A stretch of 11,966 nucleotides of DNA from CAVRZY01 sp963725415 (GTDB lineage Bacteria > Acidobacteriota > Terriglobia > Bryobacterales > Bryobacteraceae): contig CAVRZY010000092.1 in assembly GCA_963725415.1 (NCBI GenBank), positions 1-11,966 on the forward strand. Reading direction: 5' to 3'. A program made the position numbers and the translations under genes. Shown here piece by piece: positions 6,542 to 11,966 of this stretch. Under the pieces are notes generated by a model. That model worked only from the letters and a program-made list of their open reading frames with translations. It made no database searches and had not been told where the DNA came from. How positions within the stretch are numbered: the first letter of the stretch is position 1; each line of letters opens with the position of its first letter.

Positions 6542-6895
6542 ATGACGAAGCTGGAAGTGTTCGATCCCCCGATGTGCTGTTCCAGCGGGGTATGCGGTCC
6601 AAACCTCGATCCGGCATTGGTCCGTTTTAGCGCGGATTTCCATTGGCTGGCCGGCCAGGGGATCGTGGCGGAGCGGTACAACCTGGCCCAGCAGCCCCAG
6701 GCCTACCTTGCGAATCCCACTGTGAGGGCGGCGCTGGTTCAGGACGGCAACGGTTGCCTTCCTTTGATTCTGGTAAACGGCGCCATCGTGAGCAAAGGGC
6801 GTTACCCCACGCGCGCAGAGTTAGCCGGCTTTGCGGGCGTCGAACATGAAGAGCCGGTATCTCTTCCGGTGATTCAGTGGGGCGGCCGTGGCTGA
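6542..6895 (+). CDS. arsD: Arsenite metallochaperone ArsD
   Basis: 117 residues. The N-terminus reads MTKLEVFDPPMCCSSGVCGP, with C12, C13 and C18 at exactly the positions of the three essential cysteines of E. coli R773 ArsD. The rest follows the family thioredoxin-like fold (VRAALVQDGNGCLPLILVNG, GRYPTRAEL). The two C-terminal vicinal cysteine pairs of the plasmid protein are absent, as in many chromosomal ArsDs; they are not needed for chaperone function. ArsD binds cytosolic As(III) or Sb(III) and hands it to ArsA, raising the affinity of the pump. GGGAGA (6528-6533) is a good ribosome-binding site 8 nt before the ATG. The arsA start follows after 15 bp. Confidence 0.95.
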   Translation: MTKLEVFDPPMCCSSGVCGPNLDPALVRFSADFHWLAGQGIVAERYNLAQQPQAYLANPTVRAALVQDGNGCLPLILVNGAIVSKGRYPTRAELAGFAGVEHEEPVSLPVIQWGGRG

Positions 6896-6910
6896 GAAGA
6901 GGGGGATGCC

Positions 6911-8750
6911 ATGACCGGTCGAGACTTCTTGAATCGCGCGACGCGAATGCTGTTCTTCACGGGGAAGGGCGGCGTGGGCAAGACGTCGCTCGCCTGTGCG
7001 GCAGCCGCAGGTTTGGCACAACGGGGCAGGCGGGTGTTGCTGGTCAGCACCGACCCTGCCTCCAATCTTGACGAAGTGTTGGGTGTCCAGTTGTCGGGCG
7101 AACCTACGGCCGTTCCGGGAGTGAATGGACTGTCTGCGCTCAACATCGACCCCGAGGCTTCCGCGAAGGCATATCGAGAGCGTGTTGTTGGGCCGTACCG
7201 CGGTGTGTTGCCGGAAGCTGCGGTCGAGAGCATGGAAGAGCAGCTCTCCGGCGCCTGCACCGTGGAGATCGCGGCGTTCGATGAGTTTACGAAGTTGCTG
7301 GGCGATGACAGCGCCACGCCGGAATTCGACCACATCATTTTCGATACCGCCCCCACCGGACATACTCTAAGGCTGCTGAAGCTCCCGGGCGCCTGGACCG
7401 GCTTCATGGCCAGCAACACCACCGGCACCTCGTGCCTGGGGCCTCTCTCGGGTCTTCGAGGCCCAAAGATCACTCTATGAATCCAGCGTGCGCGCGCTTT
7501 CTGATGGCTCCACATCCACCCTGGTCCTCGTCAGCCGGCCTGAACCGTCCGCGCTGGCCGAAGCTGACCGCACACGAGGGGAGCTGGCCCAGATAGGCCT
7601 GCTGAATCAATGTGTCATCCTGAACGGGCTGTTCGTCACGCACGAGCCGAATGATCCTTTTGCACGTGCACTGGAAGCCCGGGGGCGGCAGGCGGTCGAG
7701 GGAATGCCGGCCGCGCTGGCAGCGTTGCCGCGCCTCGAAGTGCCACTGCTTCCATATGCACCCATGGGTATCCGGAGACTTCACGGGATGCTGGGCGATA
7801 CGCAAGTCGAGAGAGAAGCGCCCCATCATCCGGATGTGGACCTCACGGCGCTGGTTTCTCCGCTAAGCGAGTTGATCGACGAAATCGAAAGGGCCGGCCG
7901 GGGCGTGGTGATGACCATGGGCAAGGGCGGCGTCGGCAAAACCACCGTGGCGTCGGCCATCGCCATCGAACTGGCGCATCGCGGTCACCGGGTCCACCTA
8001 AGCACGACCGATCCCGCGGCCCACCTGGCCGCGACCATCGGGAAAACGGTCCCCGGACTCCAGGTCAGCAGGATCGACCCCGCCGTCGAGACGGAGTTGT
8101 ACCGCGAAGAAGTCAAGGCAAAGGCGGCGCCGCATCTTGACGCCGAAGGCCAGGCGCTTCTGGACGAAGACCTGCGCTCACCCTGTACCGAAGAGATCGC
8201 GGTGTTCCGTGCGTTCGCTCAGACCGTCGCCGGCGGAGAGGATGGCTTCGTGGTGCTGGACACGGCTCCCACCGGCCACACCCTTCTGCTTCTGGACGCG
8301 GCGGAAGCCTACCATCGCGAGGTCACCCGCACCATGAGCGACATGCCGGAAGCCGTGCAGCAGCTTTTGCCGCGTCTCCGTGACTCGCAGTTCACTCGTG
8401 TACTTCTGGTGACCCTGCCGGAGGCCACTCCGGTTCACGAGGCCGCCCGGCTGCAAGACGATCTGCTCCGAGCCGGAATCAGGCCTTTTGCCTGGGTGGT
8501 GAACCAGAGCTTTGCGGGCGATGGGTTCCGCGATCCGGTACTCGTTGAGCGCGGGGCGCGGGAGTTGCCATTCATCGCCGAAGTTCACGACCAGTTCGCG
8601 TCCCGCCTCGCGCTGCTGCTATGGAACGCTGAGGCGCCGGTGGGGCCGGAGCAGCTTCGGGCACTGGCAAACAGCGCGCCGGCGTTGGCACGTTCCAGGT
8701 TGCGACATCTTGAGCTGGGAGTAGATCCACATGGAACAAGCTACCGTTGA
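6911..8750 (+). CDS. arsA: Arsenite-transporting ATPase ArsA, interrupted by a +1 frameshift at about 7457
   Basis: Cytosolic ATPase that energises arsenite extrusion. It has two homologous halves, each with a P-loop GKGGVGKT (residue 18; about 337 in the restored protein) and a DTAPTGHT signature (145; about 450). All three As(III)-binding cysteines of the E. coli enzyme have counterparts: GACTVE (116), TSCLGP (175) and SPCTEE (about 425). The reading frame breaks just after GPLSGL. Frame 1 ends at TGA 7478-7480, and the protein continues in the next frame as EAQRSLYESSVRALSD with no lost residues, so one base (C7457 in CTTCGAG) is extra. Restored length is about 612 residues against 583 in E. 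coli. As written, there are two pieces, 6911-7480 (189 residues) and an open frame 7458-8750 that could restart at GTG 7488 without a ribosome site. The cut is inside the first half, not between domains. A strong GGGGG precedes the ATG; the 3' end overlaps acr3 by 20 bp. Confidence 0.9.
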
Positions 8751-9813
8751 AGTGCTTGAAAAGAGGCTCAATTTCTTCGAGCGTTACCTGACACTTTGGG
8801 TTGCCGCCTGCATGCTGGTGGGTGTTCTATTGGGCAAGCTTCTTCCCGGCCTCATTGACTCGCTACGGCGGTTCGAGTTCGGGTCGGGCAGCCAAATCAA
8901 CGTGCCGATTGCGGTGCTCATCTGGCTGATGATCATCCCGATGATGATGAAGGTGGATTTCACGTCCATCCGCAACGTCGGCAAGCGCCCCAAGGGCCTT
9001 CTCGTCACCCTGTTTGTGAACTGGCTGGTCAAGCCGTTCTCCATGGCGCTCATCGGCTGGGTGTTTTTCCGCGTGCTCTTCTCGGCATGGATCTCGCCTG
9101 CGGAGGCGGACCAGTACATCGCGGGAGTGATCATCCTGGCGGCCGCGCCCTGCACCGCCATGGTCTTCGTCTGGAGCTATCTCACAGACGGCGATCCGGC
9201 TTACACGCTGGTCCAGGTTTCGGTGAACGACCTGATCATGCTGTTCCTCTTTGCTCCGGTGGTGCGATTCCTGGTTAGCGGAGCGTCGTCGCTGTCCGTG
9301 CCTTTCCTGGTCCTGCTGTATTCGGTGATCGCCTTCATCGTGATTCCGCTGAGCGTGGGCACCATTCTCCGGACCATTCTGATCCGGCGGCACGGCAGAG
9401 AGTGGTTCGAGAACGTGCTGCTGCCACGGTTCGCACCGGTCACCATTGCCGCCCTTCTGGTGACCTTGGTGTTCATCTTCGCCTTCCAGGCCGACAACAT
9501 CACGGGGAAGTCCTTCCATGTGGTGCTGATCGCGATACCCATCCTGTTGCAGGTGTACTTCAACTCCTCCCTGACCTACGGGCTAATGCGGTTGTTCAAG
9601 GTGGAGCACTCGGTCGCCGCCCCGGGAGCGTTGATCGGCGCGAGCAATTTCTTCGAACTCGCCGTAGCAACTGCCATCGCGCTCTTCGGACCCGGATCCG
9701 GGGCGGCGCTCGCGACTGTGGTGGGCGTTTTGGTGGAGGTCCCGGTGATGCTTTCGGTCTGCGCCGCGTGTAACCGGACGCGGCATTGGTTTGCTTTCGG
9801 AACTACAAGGTGA
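8731..9813 (+). CDS. acr3: Arsenite efflux transporter, ACR3 family
   Basis: 360 residues with about ten membrane segments. The ACR3 hallmarks are visible: VPIAVLIWLMIIPMMMKVDF, then AAAPCTAMVFVWSYLTDGDP with the conserved cysteine C141, VQVSVNDLIMLFLFAP, and near the end GASNFFELAVATAIALFG and VLVEVPVML with E336. In studied ACR3 proteins the equivalent cysteine and glutamate are needed for arsenite/proton exchange. It exports As(OH)3 across the inner membrane. The ATG at 8731 lies inside the end of arsA and is preceded by TGGGAG (8716-8721). This arrangement suggests coupling between ATPase and transporter. ArsA is classically known with ArsB, but arsDA-acr3 clusters are well established, and functional cooperation of ArsA with ACR3 is inferred here. 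Confidence 0.95.
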   Translation: MEQATVEVLEKRLNFFERYLTLWVAACMLVGVLLGKLLPGLIDSLRRFEFGSGSQINVPIAVLIWLMIIPMMMKVDFTSIRNVGKRPKGLLVTLFVNWLVKPFSMALIGWVFFRVLFSAWISPAEADQYIAGVIILAAAPCTAMVFVWSYLTDGDPAYTLVQVSVNDLIMLFLFAPVVRFLVSGASSLSVPFLVLLYSVIAFIVIPLSVGTILRTILIRRHGREWFENVLLPRFAPVTIAALLVTLVFIFAFQADNITGKSFHVVLIAIPILLQVYFNSSLTYGLMRLFKVEHSVAAPGALIGASNFFELAVATAIALFGPGSGAALATVVGVLVEVPVMLSVCAACNRTRHWFAFGTTR

Positions 9814-9818
9814 CCGCC

Positions 9819-10238
9819 GTGGCGAAAGCAAGAGTACTGTTTGTGTGTACGGGGAACTCGTGTCGCAGCCAGATGGCGGAGGGGTTGTTGCGCCACCTGG
9901 CGGGCGACCGGTTCGAGGTAGCGAGCGCCGGTACCCATCCTGTGGGCCTGAATCCCAGGGCCGTGCAGGCCATGAAGCAGATCGGAATCGACATTTCTCA
10001 TCACCGTTCCAAGAACGTGAATGAGTTCGTTGGTCGACCTCTCGACTGGGTCATCACCGTGTGCGACTCCGCCAAGGAGTCGTGCCCGGTTTTTCCCGGC
10101 GCCGTATCGCGCCTGCACTGGAGTTTTGAAGACCCGGCCGCGGCGACAGGATCACCCCAGGAGCGGTGGGCCGTGTTTCGCCGCGTCCGCGACGGGATCG
10201 CGGAGCGCATCGGAGAGTTCATCAAAGAAAGATCATAG
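9819..10238 (+). CDS. arsC: Arsenate reductase, thioredoxin-linked low-molecular-weight phosphatase type
   Basis: 139 residues. The N-terminus has the P-loop C10-TGNSC-R16 of the low-molecular-weight phosphatase fold. The resolving cysteines are C82 and C89 (VCDSAKESCP), the same numbers as in the Staphylococcus aureus and Bacillus ArsC enzymes, followed by HWSFEDPAAATG. It reduces arsenate to arsenite in the cytoplasm through a C10-C82-C89 relay, then is recycled by thioredoxin. The start is a choice between GTG 9819, which has AAGGTG 6 nt upstream and gives the canonical numbering, and GTG 9810, which overlaps the acr3 stop (GTGA). I prefer 9819. It is the last gene of the island and feeds its product to ArsD/ArsA/Acr3. 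Confidence 0.93.
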   Translation: MAKARVLFVCTGNSCRSQMAEGLLRHLAGDRFEVASAGTHPVGLNPRAVQAMKQIGIDISHHRSKNVNEFVGRPLDWVITVCDSAKESCPVFPGAVSRLHWSFEDPAAATGSPQERWAVFRRVRDGIAERIGEFIKERS

Positions 10239-10240
10239 GA

Positions 10241-10286
10241 CAGGGCGCCCGGACAATCAGCCGAGAGCCCTGCCCAGGTTTGCTTT
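10241..10286 (+). terminator. Possible terminator after arsC
   Basis: CAGGGC (10241-10246) pairs with GCCCTG (10267-10272). Inside, CGG and CCG can extend the stem across a 3x3 internal loop. A T-rich stretch TTTGCTTTT (10278-10286) follows, but begins 5 nt after the stem. It sits directly behind the arsC stop, where the operon should end. The imperfect stem and offset T-run keep this uncertain. Confidence 0.35.
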
Positions 10287-10358
10287 TCGCCAACCGCCCC
10301 ACCGCATTTGATAATGCCGGCGCCGCTGTGCTAGATTGGTGCTCTTCAAGCAGTTTCC

Positions 10359-10935
10359 ATGCCTGAGGAAAAGAAACCCGAAACCAAGCCGCCTGCCCCG
10401 CCGGCGGGCGCCAAGCCTCCAGCCGTCATGGCCACTACGCCCTGGGAGAGCGACCTGACGCGTCTGCTCAAGGAACAGTTCGGGGAGCAGATCAGCGAAT
10501 TCGCCAGCTACCTGGGCCAGGATTTCCTGGTGGCGAAGCCGGAAGCGGTGGTTCCGATTATCGAGTTTCTGAAGCTCGAAGCGGACTTCGACTACCTGGT
10601 GGATGTGACGGCGGTGGACTATCCGAAGCGTGGGGGAGCGGTTCGATCTGGTTTACGTGGTGTACAGCTTTCCGCACAACCGGCGCATTCGGGTCAAAAC
10701 CCGCATCGCCGACGGCTACAAGCCGGCCACTGCCGTGGGGGTGCATCTGACGGCCAACTGGCTGGAGCGGGAAGTTTTCGACATGTTCGGCATCGAGTTC
10801 GCCGGGCACCCGGACATGCGCCGCATCCTGCTGCCGGAGGGATGGGAGGGGTACCCGCTGCGCAAGGAGTGCTCGATCACCCAGATGGACAACCGCTGGG
10901 TGAAGGAGAACCTGGGCATCGAGAGCGGGCAGTGA
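10359..10935 (+). CDS. nuoC: NADH-quinone oxidoreductase subunit C, frameshifted in a G-run
   Basis: The 30-kDa subunit of the complex I peripheral arm. The N-terminus has a Lys/Pro/Ala-rich extension (MPEEKKPETKPPAPPAG...), then the domain up to DYLVDVTAVDYPKR. The frame then fails. One G too many in the run at 10632-10636 turns the expected KRGERFDLVY into an unrelated reading. The true sequence continues in the next frame as RFDLVYVVYSFPHNRRIRVKTR and contains the family signature EREVFDMFGIEFAGHPDMRRILLPEGWEG (partial quotes), ending at TGA 10933-10935. Restored length is about 191 residues. A homopolymer indel of this kind is typical of sequencing error, though real inactivation is possible. 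nuoA and nuoB, which usually precede nuoC, are absent: arsC lies directly upstream. Confidence 0.88.
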
Positions 10936-10939
10936 GGGT

Positions 10940-11059
10940 ATGCCGGATACGACCTTTCTAGACGCCACCGAGCTGGTGATCAACATGGGGCCGCAGCACC
11001 CTGCGACGCACGGGGTGTTGCGGGTCATTTTGAAGCTGGACGGTGAGAAGGTGCTGGGC
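10940..11059 (+). pseudogene. nuoD: NADH-quinone oxidoreductase subunit D, first 40 codons only
   Basis: Begins 4 bp after nuoC, with GAGG just upstream. It encodes MPDTTFLDATELVINMGPQH and on to LKLDGEKVLG, matching the conserved N-terminus of the complex I 49-kDa subunit (NMGPQHPATHGVLR). After codon 40 the similarity stops abruptly: the expected continuation into a conserved YLHRGVEK block is missing, and the frame runs on through unrelated sequence to a stop at 11210-11212. The gene is thus cut at about 11060, either by a rearrangement or by an assembly join. Most of the roughly 400-residue protein is lost here. Confidence 0.8.
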
Positions 11060-11282
11060 GCCGTTCGTGACAGCGGCGGCGCGACCACGTCCTCGACGCG
11101 TTCGATGCCCTCGCCGTTCACGAGCTTGGCACGCTCGCAGAACACGCTCCAGGGATCCTTCCAGTCGACCATCGCGTGCATCACCGCCACGTCGTCGGGA
11201 AAAGCCGGGTAGGCCGCGCGCTTGGCAGCGGCGCCAGCGCGCCGCGCACGCGGCTGAGGATGACTTCACGGTCGTTGTTCAT
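11060..11282 (-). pseudogene. N-terminal fragment resembling a LUD/LutC-type protein
   Basis: On the minus strand, ATG 11282 starts MNNDREVILSRVRGALAPLP. After one missing base near 11224 it continues in another frame as KRAAYPAFPDDVAVMHAMVD, then WKDPWSVFCERAKLVNGEGI, and runs into the nuoD junction at about 11060. The opening 'REVILSRVRGAL' followed by an acidic 'DDVAV' stretch and 'FCERAKLVNG' resembles LUD-domain (LutC-like, lactate utilisation) proteins. Only about 74 residues are present, so the family call is tentative. It is broken twice: a frameshift and a 3' truncation at the same point where nuoD ends. Confidence 0.45.
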
Positions 11283-11295
11283 GGGGGTTGTCTTG

Positions 11296-11325
11296 ACCAC
11301 GGATTACACCGATGGGCACAAATGA
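11296..11325 (+). repeat. Left outer arm of a nested inverted repeat (ACCACGGAT type)
   Basis: Starts ACCACGGATTACACCGATGG and consists of three degenerate copies of a CACGGAT-like unit spaced 9-10 bp apart. An inverted copy lies at 11445-11476. I know this sequence type as a dispersed intergenic repeat of several high-GC soil bacteria; copy number in this genome cannot be judged from the window. Confidence 0.6.
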
Positions 11326-11335
11326 ATCCAAACAA

Positions 11336-11363
11336 TTGTCATGCTGAACGCAGTGAAGCATCC
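11336..11363 (+). repeat. Left inner arm of the nested inverted repeat (TGTCATGCTGA type)
   Basis: A 28-bp arm beginning TTGTCATGCTGAACGCAGTG. It matches the reverse complement of 11400-11427 at 23 of 28 positions, with a 36-bp loop between. It resembles the widespread dispersed palindrome TGTCATnCTGAGCGnAGCGAAG. Confidence 0.6.
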
Positions 11364-11399
11364 GGTTACAGAGCGCAATGGCACCCGACACGGCCTGCT

Positions 11400-11427
11400 G
11401 GATTCTTCGCTGCGCTCAGAATGACAT
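11400..11427 (-). repeat. Right inner arm of the nested inverted repeat
   Basis: Reverse-complement partner of 11336-11363 (23/28 identical). It contains CTTCGCTGCGCTCAGAATGA. The five mismatches show the arms have drifted, so this is an old copy, not a recent insertion. Confidence 0.6.
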
Positions 11428-11444
11428 GCTTCCAAGTTCCAGCC

Positions 11445-11476
11445 GGTATCCGTGTTCATCCGTGCTATCCGTGGTT
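11445..11476 (-). repeat. Right outer arm of the nested inverted repeat, abutting the OPT stop codon
   Basis: On the minus strand it reads AACCACGGATAGCACGGATG and on through a third CACGGAT unit, a better-preserved copy of the left outer arm. The stop codon TAA of the OPT gene (11477-11475) runs directly into it, so the transcript of that gene would end in a large hairpin. It may serve as a 3' stabiliser or terminator. Confidence 0.6.
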
Positions 11477-11966
11477 ACGATATCATTCCCGATGGATGCG
11501 GTTTCGGCGCGAGCAGTTTCTCGCGCGCCACCAAGTACAGGAAACCGGTCAGCGCTGCAAACGGGATCAGCGCCAGCGCGTCGGCATACAGCCCATGGTA
11601 GAATGCGTTGTGCGCCGTGGACCACGCGGTCAGAAACGCGTCGGCGCGGACGAGCACGCCAGCCAGGAACGCGATAATGATGCCCGCGATAGCGCCGCCC
11701 GCGATGTAACCCGACGCCAGCAGCACGCCCGGGCTCTTGTCGCTCTCCGCCACGAGCTGCGCCTCGTCGAGCCCGGCGTGCTCCAACTCGGCCCGCTTCC
11801 GCCGGTCCACCAGCCAGCGGATGAGCCCGCCGATGAAGATCGGCGTCGTGGACGACAGCTGCAGGTAGACGCCGACGGCGAACGGCAGCGAGGCAATGCC
11901 CGAGAGCTCGAGCGTCACGGCGATCATCACGCCCAGCAACACCAGCGCCCACGGCAGCCGGCGGTG
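11475..11966 (-). CDS. OPT-family oligopeptide transporter, C-terminal part (5' end outside window)
   Basis: The minus strand is open from the window edge to TAA at 11477-11475, giving 163 residues of the C-terminus. Features are LELSGIASLPFAVGVYLQLS, TTPIFIGGLIRWLVDRRKR, a charged loop, and SPGVLLASGYIAGGAIAGII followed by further membrane segments and a basic tail ending GMIS. The 'LPFAVGVYLPLS-TTPIFIGG' and 'SPGVL-ASG-IAGGAIAG' pattern is characteristic of prokaryotic OPT transporters, which import peptides or metal chelates. The substrate is unknown. It points away from the nuo genes and its stop codon is part of an intergenic repeat. Confidence 0.85.
   Translation of the reverse strand, partial: HRRLPWALVLLGVMIAVTLELSGIASLPFAVGVYLQLSSTTPIFIGGLIRWLVDRRKRAELEHAGLDEAQLVAESDKSPGVLLASGYIAGGAIAGIIIAFLAGVLVRADAFLTAWSTAHNAFYHGLYADALALIPFAALTGFLYLVAREKLLAPKPHPSGMIS

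Noticed and set aside
7870..7890. A third copy of the second ArsR half-site (ATCGACGAAAT) inside arsA.
   Set aside because: Only one half of the dyad is present and the bases encode conserved linker residues; likely chance.
7488..8750. A separate ATPase gene starting at GTG 7488.
   Set aside because: The frame continues upstream to 7458 in alignment with ArsA, there is no ribosome site before the GTG, and the cut falls inside the first ATPase half; it is the rest of arsA.
9786..9818. Longer arsC N-terminus from TTG 9786.
   Set aside because: It would sit inside acr3, lacks a ribosome site, and the family starts directly at the VLFVCTGNSCRS strand.
10630..10935. A stand-alone 101-residue protein after nuoC.
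   Set aside because: It is the C-terminal part of NuoC displaced by one extra G.
11378..11677. A 99-codon plus-strand frame.
   Set aside because: It crosses the palindromic repeats and runs antisense to the OPT gene; no family resemblance.
1..11966. CRISPR arrays, tRNA or rRNA genes, insertion-sequence transposases.
   Set aside because: No regularly spaced direct repeats, cloverleaf-like sequence, rRNA blocks or transposase motifs were seen on either strand.

Overview
The window is high-GC bacterial DNA built around an arsenic-resistance island of about 7.6 kb (2593-10286). On the left is a divergent housekeeping gene, aceE (pyruvate dehydrogenase E1, 3' end off the window). On the right are respiratory complex I genes (nuoC, start of nuoD). 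The gene types (homodimeric AceE, NuoC with a Pro/Ala/Lys-rich N-terminal extension, dispersed palindromic repeats) suggest a Gram-negative soil or sediment lineage, perhaps Acidobacteriota or Verrucomicrobiota. This placement is a guess, since no rRNA or marker phylogeny is available.

Layout: 1-2506 (-) aceE. 2593-5824 (+) module 1: an ArsR repressor with a clear promoter/operator, an ArsP/DUF318-type permease, ArsF-like, ArsG-like and a small thioredoxin-fold protein, with the last three translationally overlapped. This gene set is of the kind linked to organoarsenicals. 5868-6104 (+) a small Cys-rich, DUF2180-like protein. 6101-10238 (+) module 2: a second, different ArsR with its own promoter/operator, then arsD, arsA, acr3 and a thioredoxin-linked arsC, which is the classic inorganic arsenate/arsenite pathway. 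A possible terminator follows. 10359-11059 (+) nuoC and the first 40 codons of nuoD. 11060-11282 (-) an N-terminal fragment that looks like a LUD/LutC protein. 11296-11477 nested inverted repeats. 11475-11966 (-) the C-terminal part of an OPT-family oligopeptide transporter.

How it works together: ArsC reduces arsenate to arsenite. ArsD carries As(III) to the ArsA ATPase, which in the known family energises efflux, and Acr3 is the membrane exporter. Module 1 probably handles organic or aromatic arsenicals. Its ArsG is CcdA/DsbD-like and keeps one CP-type cysteine in each half. With a cytosolic CxxC thioredoxin and a membrane-anchored CxxC ArsF, it could form a trans-membrane thiol electron relay. 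The two ArsR proteins seem to have different operators, each present twice: TTGGC-N6-GCCAA (2609 and 2990) and TCGTC-N4-GACGA (6126 and 6503). In both modules the first copy sits on the -10 of a promoter that leaves only an 8-10 nt leader.

Caveats: three single-base indels (arsA at 7457, nuoC at 10632-10636, LUD fragment near 11224) and an abrupt nuoD/LUD junction at about 11060 mean that the right end may be damaged, rearranged or mis-assembled.
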